Assembly: GCA_900540275.1 (NCBI GenBank)
Contig: UQFO01000005.1
Coordinates: forward strand, 1 to 64,000
Direction of reading: 5' to 3'
DNA from: an uncultured Oscillospiraceae bacterium
GTDB taxonomy: Bacteria; Bacillota; Clostridia; Oscillospirales; Acutalibacteraceae
Length of the DNA: 64,000 nucleotides
In this document: positions 40,597 to 50,475 of the stretch, piece after piece
Position numbering within the stretch: the stretch's first letter is position 1
Layout of the letters: every line of letters starts with the position of its first letter
Position numbers and translations under genes: made by a program
The notes under the pieces: model-generated
Told to the model about the DNA's origin: nothing
The model's input: only the letters and a program-made list of their open reading frames with translations
Databases searched by the model: none

Positions 40597-42666
40597 TTAC
40601 GCCACGCCAAACGCGACGAGCAGCAGGTCTATTAATTTAATGAAAACAAACGGTGCGGCAAGCCCGCCCAGGCCATAGACAAGCAGGTTTCTCGATAAAA
40701 GCTTGCCTGCCGAAACCTCGCGGTATTTTACACCCTTGAGCGCCAGCGGAATCAACGCGACGATAATCAGCGCGTTGTATATGATAGCCGACAAAACGGC
40801 GCTTAAGGGGGAATGCAGCCCCATGATATTGAGCGCCGAAAGGCCGGGATAAAGCCCCATGAAAAGCGCCGGGATGATTGCGAAATATTTTGCCACGTCG
40901 TTTGCAATGGAAAAGGTCGTCAGGCTGCCGCGCGTCATTAACAGCTGTTTGCCTATACGCACAATGTCGATAAGCTTTGTCGGGGACGAATCGAGATCGA
41001 CCATGTTGCCCGCTTCCTTTGCGGCCTGTGTGCCGCTGTTCATCGCAACGGCAACGTCCGCCTGCGCAAGCGCCGGCGCGTCGTTGGTGCCGTCGCCCGT
41101 CATTGCTACGAGGTGTCCCTTCGCCTGTAAATCACGAATCATCTTGAGCTTTCCCTCGGGCGTCGCCTCCGCGAGGAAATCGTCCACGCCTGCCTCAGCC
41201 GCAATTGCGGCTGCCGTCAGTGGGTTGTCGCCCGTAATCATAATGGTCTTGATGCCCATTTTGCGCAGGTCGGAGAACTTTTCCTTTACGCCCTGCTTGA
41301 TGATATCCTTCAAATGGATAACTCCAAGGATTTTGTGGTTTTTCGCGACGACAAGCGGCGTACCGCCCTGGTTCGAAATACGTTTGACCGCTTCATCGCA
41401 TTCCCCGCTGTAGCTTCCGTTTCCCGCAAGGACATATTCCTTGACGGCGTCCGCGGCGCCCTTGCGGATTTCACTGCCGTTAAAGTTGACGCCGCTCATG
41501 CGGGTCTTTGCCGTAAACGGGATGAACTGCATGTTTTTGTCTTCAAGCGTCCTGCCGCGCAGGTTGAACCGCTCCTTTGCAAGTACGACGACGCTCCGGC
41601 CCTCCGGCGTTTCGTCGGCAAGGGAGGAAAGCTGCGCCGCGTCGGCGAGCTCCCCGGGGGAGGTCCCGTCCACCGGGATAAAGTCGCAGGCCTGCCGGTT
41701 GCCCAGCGTAATGGTGCCCGTTTTGTCGAGCATCAGGATATCGACGTCGCCCGCCGCCTCAATGGCGCGGCCGCTCATAGCCAGTACGTTTGCCTGGTTG
41801 AGCCTGCTCATGCCCGCAATACCGATGGCGGAGAGCAGCGCGCCAATGGTCGTAGGCGCAAGGCATACAAGCAGGGCGACCAGCGTGGTAACGGAGGTCG
41901 GGTTATCGATGCCCGCCTGCTGTGCGGAAAAGATGGAATAGGTATAAAGCGATACGGTTACAAGAATAAAGATAATGGACAGCGCAATCAGGAAAATCTG
42001 GAGCGCTATCTCGTTCGGCGTCTTCTTGCGCGCCGCGCCCTCTACCATGGCAATCATCTTATCAAGGAAGCTCTCGCCCGCCTCGCTCGTGACCTCTATG
42101 ACAATCCAGTCGGACAGTACGGTGGTGCCGCCTGTAACAGCGCTCCTGTCGCCGCCGCTTTCACGGATGACCGGGGCGGATTCCCCTGTAATGGCGCTTT
42201 CATCAACAGAGGCCGCGCCTTCTATGACCTCGCCGTCCGCGGGGATTTGCTCACCCGCGCGGACAATTACGATATCGCCCTTTTTTAAGCTCGCGGAGGA
42301 AATTACCGTCACGTTTTCCTTATCGGAGGGCGACGTAATCATATGCGCCTCCACGTCCTTTTTTGCGGCGCGCAGGGAATCGGCCTGCGCCTTTCCCCTG
42401 CCCTCCGCGATAGCTTCCGCAAAATTTGCAAACAGTACCGTAAACCAAAGTACAATTGCAATTGCAAGCGTATAGACCGCCGGCGCGTCCTTTATGCCGA
42501 ACAGCGATACGATAAAGAGCGCTGTCGTCAGAATTGCCGAGATATATACAAGCAGCATCACCGGATTTTTCGCCTGCGTTTTCGGGCTCAGCTTTATAAA
42601 AGAATCCTTCACCGCCCGGGCGACCATTTTTTTGTCCGCCAAAGCATTTTTAGTTTTCGCAGCCAT
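40597..42666 (-). CDS. kdpB: KdpB, P-type ATPase subunit
   Basis: Protein of 689 residues, catalytic subunit of the high-affinity K+ pump. Phosphorylation motif L-D-K-T-G-T-I-T, actuator T-G-E-S-A-P-V, hinge [12 protein letters not shown] 42666 is used because AGGAGG is eight bases upstream; the longer open frame overlaps kdpA without a ribosome site. 13 bases after kdpA. Confidence 0.97.
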   Translation of the reverse strand: MAAKTKNALADKKMVARAVKDSFIKLSPKTQAKNPVMLLVYISAILTTALFIVSLFGIKDAPAVYTLAIAIVLWFTVLFANFAEAIAEGRGKAQADSLRAAKKDVEAHMITSPSDKENVTVISSASLKKGDIVIVRAGEQIPADGEVIEGAASVDESAITGESAPVIRESGGDRSAVTGGTTVLSDWIVIEVTSEAGESFLDKMIAMVEGAARKKTPNEIALQIFLIALSIIFILVTVSLYTYSIFSAQQAGIDNPTSVTTLVALLVCLAPTTIGALLSAIGIAGMSRLNQANVLAMSGRAIEAAGDVDILMLDKTGTITLGNRQACDFIPVDGTSPGELADAAQLSSLADETPEGRSVVVLAKERFNLRGRTLEDKNMQFIPFTAKTRMSGVNFNGSEIRKGAADAVKEYVLAGNGSYSGECDEAVKRISNQGGTPLVVAKNHKILGVIHLKDIIKQGVKEKFSDLRKMGIKTIMITGDNPLTAAAIAAEAGVDDFLAEATPEGKLKMIRDLQAKGHLVAMTGDGTNDAPALAQADVAVAMNSGTQAAKEAGNMVDLDSSPTKLIDIVRIGKQLLMTRGSLTTFSIANDVAKYFAIIPALFMGLYPGLSALNIMGLHSPLSAVLSAIIYNALIIVALIPLALKGVKYREVSAGKLLSRNLLVYGLGGLAAPFVFIKLIDLLLVAFGVA

Positions 42667-42679
42667 GAGTAACGCCTCC

Positions 42680-44494
42680 TTATGCAATGCTGCCGAAGAA
42701 TTCGGCAATCGGCCCAAGTGCGAGCGCCGGGAAGAAGCTCAGCGCGCCGACCAGCAGTACGATGAAAATCAGCAGGAACACAAACATCGGGTTTGTGGTT
42801 GAGAGCGTGCCCGCCGTAACGGCGACCTTTTTCTTCTTTGCAAGGCTGCCAGCAATTGCGAGCGTGCCGATAATCGGGACGAACCTTACAAACAGCATCA
42901 CAAGGCCGAGCGACAGGTTCAAGAATACCGTGTTTGCGTTGAAGCCCGCAAACGCGGAGCCGTTATTTCCTCCGGCGGAAGAGTACGCGTACAGCATTTC
43001 TGAGAAGCCGTGCGCGCCGCTGTTGTTCAAGCTGTCCATAATGCCCGGGAACACCGCCGCGATGCCACTGCCGATTAAGATGGCAACCGGCGTCGCAAGG
43101 CAGACGACGACTGACCATTTCATTTCGTAGGGCTCGATTTTCTTGCCTAAGAATTCAGGCGTACGGCCAACCATCAGCCCCGCAATAAAGACCGTCAGGA
43201 TTGCAAAGGCAAGCATCCCATACAGCCCGCAGCCGGTACCGCCGAAGATAACCTCACCGAGCTGCATCAGGAGCATCGGTACCATGCCGCCGAGCGGCGT
43301 GTAGCTGTCGTGCATTGAGTTGACCGAGCCGTTTGAGGCGGCGGTCGTGTATACCGCCCATGTGGAGGAGGCGGCAATGCCGAAGCGCGTTTCCTTGCCT
43401 TCCATATTGCCTCCCGCCTGGCCATCCACTGCAACATTCACACCGTCCTGCGCAAGCTGTGGAGTCGCCATCTGTTCGCTTACGGCGACCGCGCCGAGCG
43501 CGAGCACCAAGCAGATGAACATCGCCATAAAGATAGCAATTCCCTGCTTTTTATTTTTCACGTTGCGTCCAAATGTAAAGCACAGTGCAGCTGGAATCAG
43601 CAGCAGCGAAATCATTTCAAGTATATTGGTAAAGGGGTTCGGGTTCTCAAGCGGGTGCGCGGAGTTTACCCCCATATAGCCGCCGCCGTTCGTACCGGTC
43701 TGTTTGATTGCAATCTGGCTTGCTCCCGGACCCATCGGGACGAACTGCTCGGTTACAATCTGCGCCCCGTCGACGGTTTTCCCGTCTACCGTTACCGTGT
43801 TGGCTTCCGAATCGATGACGGCGTTTTCAATAATTTCGCCGTCCGCGCTCACCGCAATGGGTTCGACGAGGGAAACCGTCTCGGCGGGCTTTAAGTTCTG
43901 TATAACGCCGCCGCCTACAAGGCACAGCGCGATAATCAGGTTTAAGGGAATCAGGATGCGGATGATAATCCTCGTCATATCCACCCAGAAGCTTCCAAGG
44001 CCGTCCGTCTTAACTTTAATCAGCCCGCGAATCAGCGCAAACAGCACCGCGATGCCCGTTGCGGCCGACACAAAGTTTTGTACGGTAAGCCCAAGCGCCT
44101 GTGTCAGGTAGCTTAAGGTCGATTCACCGCTGTACGCCTGCCAGTTCGTGTTGGTGATAAAGCTTACCGCCGTGTTGAACGACAAATCCCACGGCACGCC
44201 GGGAAGTCCCTGCGGGTTGCCGGGAAGAAATCCCTGCAAAAGCTGCAGCAGGAATAAAAGCAAAAGGCCCACGCCAGAAAAAAGCAGTACGCAGGCCGCA
44301 TACTTTTTCCAGGTCATCTGCTCATCGCTCTTGACATGCATCACCCTGTAAACCGCTTTTTCACATGGGACGAATATCCTCGATAAAAACGTCTTTTCCC
44401 CGTTCATGACCTTTCCTATGTACGCCCCGAGCGGGATTGCAAGCACGACAAGAATGACGAGATAAAAAAGGTATTGCAAAATCGTGTTTGTCAT
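42680..44494 (-). CDS. kdpA: KdpA, K+-translocating subunit
   Basis: Protein of 604 residues, ten or so membrane segments, with K+ channel-like selectivity loops ([11 protein letters not shown] and [15 protein letters not shown]). It carries K+ across the membrane. A roughly 60-residue insertion of extracytoplasmic character (about 215-260) is slightly longer than in E. coli. Start overlaps kdpF stop by four bases. Confidence 0.97.
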   Translation of the reverse strand: MTNTILQYLFYLVILVVLAIPLGAYIGKVMNGEKTFLSRIFVPCEKAVYRVMHVKSDEQMTWKKYAACVLLFSGVGLLLLFLLQLLQGFLPGNPQGLPGVPWDLSFNTAVSFITNTNWQAYSGESTLSYLTQALGLTVQNFVSAATGIAVLFALIRGLIKVKTDGLGSFWVDMTRIIIRILIPLNLIIALCLVGGGVIQNLKPAETVSLVEPIAVSADGEIIENAVIDSEANTVTVDGKTVDGAQIVTEQFVPMGPGASQIAIKQTGTNGGGYMGVNSAHPLENPNPFTNILEMISLLLIPAALCFTFGRNVKNKKQGIAIFMAMFICLVLALGAVAVSEQMATPQLAQDGVNVAVDGQAGGNMEGKETRFGIAASSTWAVYTTAASNGSVNSMHDSYTPLGGMVPMLLMQLGEVIFGGTGCGLYGMLAFAILTVFIAGLMVGRTPEFLGKKIEPYEMKWSVVVCLATPVAILIGSGIAAVFPGIMDSLNNSGAHGFSEMLYAYSSAGGNNGSAFAGFNANTVFLNLSLGLVMLFVRFVPIIGTLAIAGSLAKKKKVAVTAGTLSTTNPMFVFLLIFIVLLVGALSFFPALALGPIAEFFGSIA

Positions 44495-44580
44495 TGTTTA
44501 TCACCCCGCATTAAAATGATTACATAGTATATCAGCAAGCCTATGGCGCAGGCGCCGAATATCCCTACGATATAATTCAT
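44491..44580 (-). CDS. kdpF: KdpF small membrane peptide
   Basis: Peptide of 29 residues, one membrane helix (M-N-Y-I-V-G-I-F-G-A-C-A-I-G-L-L-I-Y-Y-V-I-I-L-M). ATG 44580 has AAGGAGG eight bases upstream, and the stop overlaps kdpA's ATG (ATGA). Position and size match KdpF, a stabilising subunit of the complex. Confidence 0.85.
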   Translation of the reverse strand: MNYIVGIFGACAIGLLIYYVIILMRGDKQ

Positions 44581-44685
44581 TAAAACCCCTCCTTACGGGT
44601 AAAGAATAACACCGCTTTAATAAAAACGGTGTTAATAAATTGTGCCTGTGTATAAAGAAAGTATAAAGATTCCGACCTGCTGTGA

Positions 44686-45648
44686 TTAGTGGTTTTTCCT
44701 CCAGAGAAGCGTATACGCCGGACGGCTGACCGTAACGGTGCCGACGGGGCATTCCTCTTTTTCAGCAAGCCCGTACCGTTTGAGGCAGCCAAGCAGCCGT
44801 TCCGCGGGCGCACTGTCCATTTCGCAAAGCGGCAGCCTGCATTTCCCCACATGGTAGCCCATGAATTCAAGCGCCTGCTTGACCGGGATTGGGCTGACGT
44901 CGCTAAAAAGGTTTTCAATGAGCTCCAAATACTTAAGCTGGAGTGTATCGCTGCGGGAGGTGTTCCCGTCAAAATAGCTTTGGCACATTTCGTGCGTCTG
45001 CGCGGGTACGAGGTTTGCGAGCACGGAAATGACGCCCTTTGCTCCAATTGCGAGCGCCGATGTTATCTGGTCGTCGTTTCCGGAATAAATGGTCAAATCG
45101 TCTCCGCATAAGGATGCTATTTTGGCCATCTGAGAAAAATTCCCGCTTGCCTCCTTGGCCGCCACAATATTATCAATCCGTGACAGCTTCAAATAAGTTT
45201 CCGGCAGAATATTCATTCCCGTGCGCGTGGGTACGTTATAAAGGATTATCGGAAGGTCCACCGCCTTCGCGCATGCCTCAAAATGCAGGTAAAGCCCCTT
45301 CTGCGACGTTTTATTATAGTAAGGGGTGACAAGCAGCAGCGCGTCCGCGCCGCGGCGCTGCGCTTCCTTCGATAAATAGGACGCGTGCGCCGTGTTGTTG
45401 CTCCCTGCTCCCGCGATGACGGGAATTCTGCCTCTTACTTTTTCGACGCAAAATTCAATCAGTGCAAGATGCTCCTCGTCGGTAAGCGTTGCGGATTCCC
45501 CGGTGGTGCCCGCCACGACGAGGGCGTCCGTCCCGCTTTCCAGGTGAAATTCGATAAGCCGCCGCATCTCATCGTAATTAATGGAATAATCCTCGTTCAT
45601 CGGCGTAACAAGCGCCGCCGCGGAACCTTTAAATATGACCGGTTTCAT
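44686..45648 (-). CDS. dapA: 4-hydroxy-tetrahydrodipicolinate synthase
   Basis: Protein of 320 residues that condenses pyruvate with aspartate semialdehyde on the lysine/diaminopimelate pathway. TIM barrel with G-T-T-G-E-S-A-T-L, T-P-Y-Y-N-K (active Tyr) and the Schiff-base lysine in V-A-A-K-E-A-S-G-N. ATG 45648 follows AAGGAAA; the earlier in-frame ATG has a non-DapA N-terminal extension. A lone gene, unlinked to other dap genes. Confidence 0.95.
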   Translation of the reverse strand: MKPVIFKGSAAALVTPMNEDYSINYDEMRRLIEFHLESGTDALVVAGTTGESATLTDEEHLALIEFCVEKVRGRIPVIAGAGSNNTAHASYLSKEAQRRGADALLLVTPYYNKTSQKGLYLHFEACAKAVDLPIILYNVPTRTGMNILPETYLKLSRIDNIVAAKEASGNFSQMAKIASLCGDDLTIYSGNDDQITSALAIGAKGVISVLANLVPAQTHEMCQSYFDGNTSRSDTLQLKYLELIENLFSDVSPIPVKQALEFMGYHVGKCRLPLCEMDSAPAERLLGCLKRYGLAEKEECPVGTVTVSRPAYTLLWRKNH

Positions 45649-45682
45649 TTTGATTTCCTTTCTTGTCAGAAAAATTGTTTCT

Positions 45683-45913
45683 CTATAGCAGGCCGCCCGT
45701 AAAAGCAACGGGCAGCGCAGCAGCAAAAATAACAACGCCCACAGCTAATAAAATAATAATTGGGCCAAGCACGCAAGACAAAAACAGGAAGGAATACGGG
45801 TGCTTTTCGCCGAGCCGCTCTATATTGACTATCTTCATGCCGTGTTTTCTTTCCTTCTGATAAGGCGGAGTACCATAATGGACGTTGTTCGTTTCATAAA
45901 TTTTGGTTGTCAT
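45683..45913 (-). CDS. small one-TM membrane protein
   Basis: Protein of 76 residues with a polar N-terminal half (Y-G-T-P-P-Y-Q-K-E-R-K-H) and one long hydrophobic stretch (F-L-F-L-S-C-V-L-G-P-I-I-I-L-L-A-V-G-V-V-I-F). AAGGAGGG precedes the ATG. Located 34 bases before dapA; not recognised. Confidence 0.6.
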   Translation of the reverse strand: MTTKIYETNNVHYGTPPYQKERKHGMKIVNIERLGEKHPYSFLFLSCVLGPIIILLAVGVVIFAAALPVAFTGGLL

Positions 45914-46049
45914 AACGTTCCCTCCTTTTCTGGCTTTAGCATAACAGCCTTATTATAAAATAAGTATAAACTTCCGTTCCATGGAATTAAGATTGCATTA
46001 AAATTTGTTTTCACAGGAAAAAACGATAAAAAACCGCTTATATAAGCCG

Positions 46050-46069
46050 ATGACAACAGTTGTTGTCAT
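46050..46069. promoter_or_regulatory. ATGACAAC palindrome upstream of the XRE gene
   Basis: ATGACAAC-AGTT-GTTGTCAT, perfect dyad, about 20 bases upstream of the promoter. Candidate operator for an unknown regulator. Confidence 0.5.
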
Positions 46070-46088
46070 AAAAGGAAACAGTCTTTGT

Positions 46089-46117
46089 TTTACAGGAGAA
46101 CGCGGTTCTGCTATACT
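46089..46117 (+). promoter_or_regulatory. autoregulated promoter of the XRE gene
   Basis: TTTACA (46089-46094) and TATACT (46112-46117), 17-base spacer that contains the dyad AGAAC-GCG-GTTCT (46097-46109), a likely XRE binding site. Confidence 0.65.
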
Positions 46118-46156
46118 TTGACCATACCAAAACTAAGAAAACAGGAGACAACCGCT

Positions 46157-46942
46157 ATGAAATTTCAATATGAGCTCCAGCGCCTGCGCAAGCAGGCGGG
46201 CATGTCGCAGGAAGAGCTTGGCGAGAGGCTGGGCGTATCGAGACAGACAATTTCCAAATGGGAAAACGGGACGTCATACCCCGATATGCTCAACCTGATG
46301 ACCATCAGCGGCTTTTTTTCCGTTTCGGTCGACAGCCTGGTTACGGATGCACCCGCACCGCCGCAGCCGGCGGATGAGGCGCAGGTTCAAAAAAACGGGC
46401 AGGGGACGGCCCGCTTTCATTATGAATACAAAAGCAAAAGGACGGTATTCGGCATGCCGCTTGTGCATGTCAATATAGGCAGCGGGCTTTATAAGGCGAA
46501 AGGCTTTGTAGCAGTCGGGATGATTAGCAAGGGGATTATTTCAATCGGCGTGGTTTCCCTCGGGCTTGTTTCATTCGGCGCCGTCGCGCTCGGCTTATTT
46601 GCCATGGCGGCCATTTCCCTCGGCCTGTTTGCAATGGGAGGCGTTGCAGCTGGCATTGTGGCAATTGCCGGAACGGCCGCAGGCGTGTTTGCCCTTGGCG
46701 GGGTTGCCGCGGGCGTGTCGAGCGTGGGCGGCGTTGCAGCTGGCACGCATATCGCCGTTGGCGGATGGTGCAGCGCGCCGGTTGCAATCGGCGTACTGCC
46801 AAACGGCATAGAAACCATCCAGGTGCCGGACCCTGGGGACATTATCAACGTAACGAAGGCGCAGGCCTATGATTTAATTGGGCGCGTATTCCCCGATATC
46901 TGGAGGCCGCTTGCTGACTGGGCGGTTATGGCCTTCCGTTGA
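46157..46942 (+). CDS. XRE regulator fused to a long glycine/hydrophobic repeat
   Basis: Protein of 261 residues. Residues 1-60 are an XRE helix-turn-helix (S-Q-E-E-L-G-E-R-L-G-V-S-R-Q-T-I-S-K-W-E-N). After a Pro/Ala linker, about residues 118-220 form a run of five- to six-residue units rich in Gly, Ala, Val and Phe (such as G-L-V-S-F-G-A-V-A-L-G-L-F-A-M), ending with a soluble W-C-S-A-P tail. The repeat could be membrane-inserted or a solenoid. ATG 46157 follows AGGAG. A membrane-tethered regulator is plausible. Confidence 0.75.
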   Translation: MKFQYELQRLRKQAGMSQEELGERLGVSRQTISKWENGTSYPDMLNLMTISGFFSVSVDSLVTDAPAPPQPADEAQVQKNGQGTARFHYEYKSKRTVFGMPLVHVNIGSGLYKAKGFVAVGMISKGIISIGVVSLGLVSFGAVALGLFAMAAISLGLFAMGGVAAGIVAIAGTAAGVFALGGVAAGVSSVGGVAAGTHIAVGGWCSAPVAIGVLPNGIETIQVPDPGDIINVTKAQAYDLIGRVFPDIWRPLADWAVMAFR

Positions 46943-46981
46943 TATGAAAGAGCTTTATCAACATATTATGGGAGGGGAAAT

Positions 46982-47224
46982 ATGTTTTTAGGGATAGCGG
47001 CAATCGTGCTCGTTTTGATTGTCTGGTTTTGCTTTTCTGCCGGGCTCGTCCTGCTCGGCACCGCCGGCCTGATTGCGTATTTTATTACAAGGGCTGTTTT
47101 CCGCCGGAAAGGGAAAGCAAAGCCGAAGGCAGTGTGGTTTATCCTGCCGACTATCGTGCTTGTGCTGGGCGTAATTTCCTCACTCGTAATGCTTGCGCTG
47201 TATCTCGTTTCAACGGCTGGATAA
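46982..47224 (+). CDS. small membrane protein
   Basis: Protein of 80 residues with two long hydrophobic segments (about residues 3-33 and 49-75) around a basic loop R-R-K-G-K-A-K-P-K. GGGAGGGG precedes the ATG. Follows the XRE gene by 40 bases and is probably co-transcribed; no family recognised. Confidence 0.65.
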   Translation: MFLGIAAIVLVLIVWFCFSAGLVLLGTAGLIAYFITRAVFRRKGKAKPKAVWFILPTIVLVLGVISSLVMLALYLVSTAG

Positions 47225-47263
47225 AACAAGCCCGCTCATGTGGATATACCGAAATAGATAAAA

Positions 47264-47295
47264 AGCCGGCGCGGGATTTAATTCCCGCGCCGGCT
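47264..47295. terminator. bidirectional intrinsic terminator
   Basis: AGCCGGCGCGGGA (47264-47276) and TCCCGCGCCGGCT (47283-47295), six-base loop, A residues before and T residues after. Confidence 0.85.
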
Positions 47296-47309
47296 CTATT
47301 ATCTGTTGT

Positions 47310-47741
47310 TTATTCTGTTTCATTTGCCGGAGCTGTGGGGGCAAACCCGGCGACTTCATTTAAATCTATTACCCCGGCATCATATGCCTGCTTCAGGGTA
47401 TAAACCTCTTTTTCCCCGATAGCGTAATACCCAAGCGGATATGGGCTGTGCGAAAAGCCGCTGCGAAAAGTGTAATCTCCAATTTTTTCATCGACAATGC
47501 GCAAATCCCCGCCCTTTACATATTCGCAGATAGAGTATCCGCCTGATTTTCCAAGAAAAAGCAGCTGTTTCTCCTTTACGACGTTGTCATAATCCTCCCG
47601 GCTGATATGCGCAAAATTAATGAACTGCTCAATTTTTGCCTGTGTGCCGAGCGGAGCGTCCGCTGAAACAGGCGTCCGCGCCGTACAGGAAGAGGCGAAC
47701 AAGATAAAAGCTATAAAAAGTAAAAGTAATGCTTTTTTCAC
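47310..47741 (-). CDS. small lipoprotein
   Basis: Protein of 143 residues with a lipobox A-S-S-C (Cys about residue 19) after K-K-A-L-L-L-L-F-I-A-F-I-L. The remainder is a compact domain (Y-V-K-G-G-D-L-R-I-V-D, Y-Y-A-I-G-E-K-E-V-Y-T-L-K-Q-A). The GTG at 47741 is preferred over 47750 because AGAGGTGG is five bases upstream. Function unknown. Confidence 0.65.
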   Translation of the reverse strand: MKKALLLLFIAFILFASSCTARTPVSADAPLGTQAKIEQFINFAHISREDYDNVVKEKQLLFLGKSGGYSICEYVKGGDLRIVDEKIGDYTFRSGFSHSPYPLGYYAIGEKEVYTLKQAYDAGVIDLNEVAGFAPTAPANETE

Positions 47742-47752
47742 AGCAACCACCT

Positions 47753-48000
47753 CTAGGACTGATAATAAGATAGACCATACTTTATATTATCACTAAAAGT
47801 TCCAATTTTGCTAATCTTAATTGTATATTTGCCTGACACAGGAGGGTATAATTCTACAAGCTGTTTATTGTCATATAAGTTTTTAGACTTCCATACCTGC
47901 TCTCCAGGAGAAATGATTTCCAGCCTAAATTTTCAATGAAAGAGTTGGTTATATTCCCATAATCATGGTCTGACGATGCGATTGTTGTATTTACATTATT
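47753..48000 (-). pseudogene. 3' remnant of a secreted beta-sandwich (peptidase-like) protein
   Basis: Two reverse-strand frames join into one protein tail: V-N-T-T-I-A-S-S-D-H-D-Y-G-N-I-T-N-S-F-I, then, after a one-base deletion near 47937, F-R-L-E-I-I-S-P-G-E-Q-V-W-K-S and later Y-P-P-V-S-G-K-Y-T-I-K-I, ending at a TAG. The pattern resembles the C-terminal beta-domain of secreted S8-type peptidases. The fragment abuts the nadC stop codon, so the rest was probably lost by deletion. Confidence 0.6.
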
Positions 48001-48834
48001 TCATTCGATTTTCATCGAAATATCGAACGCCTTTACCGAATGCGTCAGCGCGCCGATGGATATGATATCCACTCCCGACTGCGCTACCTGCCTGAGCGTC
48101 TCCTCCGTGATGCCGCCTGACGCCTCAAGCAGGGCACGCCCGCCTGTGATTTCAACCGCCTGCATCATAAGCTCCGGGCTCATGTTGTCTAGCATAATTA
48201 CGTCGGCCCCCGCAGCTAACGCTTCCTCCAGTTCGCCGAGGCTCCTGACTTCGACCTCCGTTTTCACCATATGGCCCAGCTTTCCTTTGAGCGCGCCGAC
48301 CGCGTTTTCAATGCCGCCGCACGCGTCGATATGGTTGTCCTTGAGCATCGCCGCGTCAGACAGGTTATAGCGGTGGTTTTTCCCGCCTCCTACCGTAACG
48401 GCGTATTTCTGGAGCGGGCGCAGCCCGGGCAGGGTCTTGCGCGTATCCGCAATTGAGGCGCGCGTGCCTTCTACGAGCTTAACGGCCCCGCTTGTCGCGG
48501 TTGCAATCCCGCTCATATGCTGCAGCAGGTTGAGCGCCGTACGCTCTCCCTTGAGCAGCGTGCGCATCTTTCCGCTTACCCGTGCTAAAACGTCGCCTTT
48601 TTTAACAGCATCGCCGTCGTGGAAGAAAACCTCCGCCTTAAAATCCGGCTGCAACAGCTCAAACACACGCAGGGCGACGTCCATGCCGCACAGCACGCCC
48701 TCCGCCTTTGCAAGAAAGCGCGCGCTTCCCTGCTGCTCCTGCGGGATGAGGCAGTCCGTCGTCGTGTCGAGGTAATTGATATCCTCAAGCAGCGCCGTTT
48801 TAATCAAATTGTCTATGTAAATCGGATTAACCAT
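48001..48834 (-). CDS. nadC: nicotinate-nucleotide pyrophosphorylase (quinolinate PRTase)
   Basis: Protein of 277 residues converting quinolinate and PRPP to nicotinate mononucleotide in NAD synthesis. Contains D-T-R-K-T-L-P-G-L-R, G-G-G-K-N-H-R-Y-N-L-S-D and D-N-M-S-P-E. Two bases after nadB, so an nadBC operon; nadA is not adjacent. Confidence 0.96.
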   Translation of the reverse strand: MVNPIYIDNLIKTALLEDINYLDTTTDCLIPQEQQGSARFLAKAEGVLCGMDVALRVFELLQPDFKAEVFFHDGDAVKKGDVLARVSGKMRTLLKGERTALNLLQHMSGIATATSGAVKLVEGTRASIADTRKTLPGLRPLQKYAVTVGGGKNHRYNLSDAAMLKDNHIDACGGIENAVGALKGKLGHMVKTEVEVRSLGELEEALAAGADVIMLDNMSPELMMQAVEITGGRALLEASGGITEETLRQVAQSGVDIISIGALTHSVKAFDISMKIE

Positions 48835-48836
48835 AT

Positions 48837-50348
48837 TTATATTTCCTTTCTGTCCCTCTTGTCTTCTTCTCCGTTATTCCGGAGAACATCCTCCAGGATA
48901 AGGCACGCGACCGTCGCAAGGCTTTTCGCCTCTATAAAATCGGGATTGAGCGCGTATCCGCCCGTCTTTACCTGTTCCAGGATTTCCCGCGTGCGGCTGA
49001 GCCCCCCTGGTACGCTTTCCGGAGAGGGCAGCACAAAGTGCGTATGCTGCATAATCCGGCGGATTTCTGTGCGCAGTCCGTGCGGCAGGGGTTCCCCCTC
49101 TGTGCTGGGTACGGAAGGCGCGTCACCAAGCGGCGCGTCACCAAGCGGCGCGTCCTGGCCGGCTTTCAGCTTTTCCATAATATCGCAGGCCGCCCTGCGT
49201 GAAAACACGAGCGCCTCCAAAAGCGAATTGCTCGCCAAGCGGTTTGCGCCGTGCACGCCCGTGTGCGAGCATTCGCCCGCCGCGTACAGCCTGTCGATTG
49301 AGGTACGCGCAAACAAATCGACGTCTATCCCGCCCATCAGGTAGTGCTGGCACGGAAAGACAGGTATCCTGTCTTTGGTAATGTCAATCCCTTCCTCGAG
49401 GCAGCGCGCGTAAATCATTGGAAACCGGTTTTTTACGAACTCCGGGTCTTTGTGCGTAATATCGAGATAAAACCGTTCGCTCCGCGTCGCCTTTGCTTCC
49501 TGCATGATGGCGTTTGAAACCACGTCGCGCGGAGCGAGCTCCCCCCGCTCGTCGTACTTGTGCGCGAAGCGCTCGCCGTTACAGTTGAGGAGCACGGCGC
49601 CCTCGCCGCGCACCGCCTCGCTGATTAGGAACCGTTCGCGGTCCTTATCCGCCGCAAACGCCGTCGGATGAAACTGGATGCGGCTCAAATGCCTGATATT
49701 CGCACCAAGCTCATAGGCAAGCGTAATGCCGTCGCCCGTAGCGATGGCGGAATTTGTCGTATATTCATACACCCTGCCGACCCCGCCGGTCGCCAGGATG
49801 CAATAGCGCGCGCCAATCCATTCCACGCAGCCGTCGCGCATCAGCCCGGCGTAAAAGCCGCTGCGCGCCTTTTGCAGGGAAAACAGCATGGTGTTTTCCA
49901 TAATATCGGCGTTGCCCCGCTCTTTGACCGCTTCAATGAGCGTGTCGGTAATCGCCTTGCCGGTGCTGTCCTTATGATGGACAATCCTGTGGCGGGAATG
50001 CCCCGCCTCAAGCGTCATCATCAAATGGCCCTTCTCGTCCCTGTCAAAATCGACCCCAAGCTCCCTGAGCCTTAAAACGTCCTTTGGCCCTTCGGTGACG
50101 AGCACCTCAATTGCCGCCAGGTTATTTTTATATTTGCCCGCGATTAAAGTATCCGCGATATGCAGCTTAAAATTGTCGTGCCCCTGGTCGAGCACCGCGG
50201 CCACGCCGCCCTGTGCGAGCGAGCTGTTGGAAAGCGGCAGCTCCCGCTTGGAAATCAAAAGGACGCTTACGTCCCTGTCAAACTGTAAGGCCGCGTAAAG
50301 GCCGGCCGCGCCCGTACCCGCAATGATTACGTCGTATTGCTGTTTCAC
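48837..50348 (-). CDS. nadB: L-aspartate oxidase
   Basis: Protein of 503 residues, first NAD-pathway enzyme, oxidising aspartate to iminoaspartate with FAD. G-T-G-A-A-G-L-Y-A-A-L-Q (FAD), S-S-L-A-Q-G-G-V, G-H-S-R-H-R-I-V-H-H and the C-terminal helical domain. The linker to that domain (about residues 401-412) is a 15-bp tandem repeat encoding D-A-P-L-G, possibly a recent expansion. GTG/ATG context: ATG 50348. Confidence 0.95.
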   Translation of the reverse strand: MKQQYDVIIAGTGAAGLYAALQFDRDVSVLLISKRELPLSNSSLAQGGVAAVLDQGHDNFKLHIADTLIAGKYKNNLAAIEVLVTEGPKDVLRLRELGVDFDRDEKGHLMMTLEAGHSRHRIVHHKDSTGKAITDTLIEAVKERGNADIMENTMLFSLQKARSGFYAGLMRDGCVEWIGARYCILATGGVGRVYEYTTNSAIATGDGITLAYELGANIRHLSRIQFHPTAFAADKDRERFLISEAVRGEGAVLLNCNGERFAHKYDERGELAPRDVVSNAIMQEAKATRSERFYLDITHKDPEFVKNRFPMIYARCLEEGIDITKDRIPVFPCQHYLMGGIDVDLFARTSIDRLYAAGECSHTGVHGANRLASNSLLEALVFSRRAACDIMEKLKAGQDAPLGDAPLGDAPSVPSTEGEPLPHGLRTEIRRIMQHTHFVLPSPESVPGGLSRTREILEQVKTGGYALNPDFIEAKSLATVACLILEDVLRNNGEEDKRDRKEI

Positions 50349-50475
50349 CTGCGTTACAACCTTTCAATAGCAGCGCGCCGTATGAAAAGCGGCGCAAAGC
50401 ATGTCGGTTTTTGCTATAGTGCTTATTCTATCACAAATCGGGCATAATGGAAACAGTTTTTTCCCCGCCGCGCGG

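Noticed and set aside
41314..42288. 324-codon forward frame opposite kdpB
   Set aside because: Shadow of the conserved KdpB P-type ATPase; no independent support.
44581..44685. c-di-AMP (ydaO-type) riboswitch before the kdp operon
   Set aside because: Such elements can precede K+ genes, but only about 100 bases separate kdpF from dapA and no ydaO motif is visible, just a 7-base hairpin.
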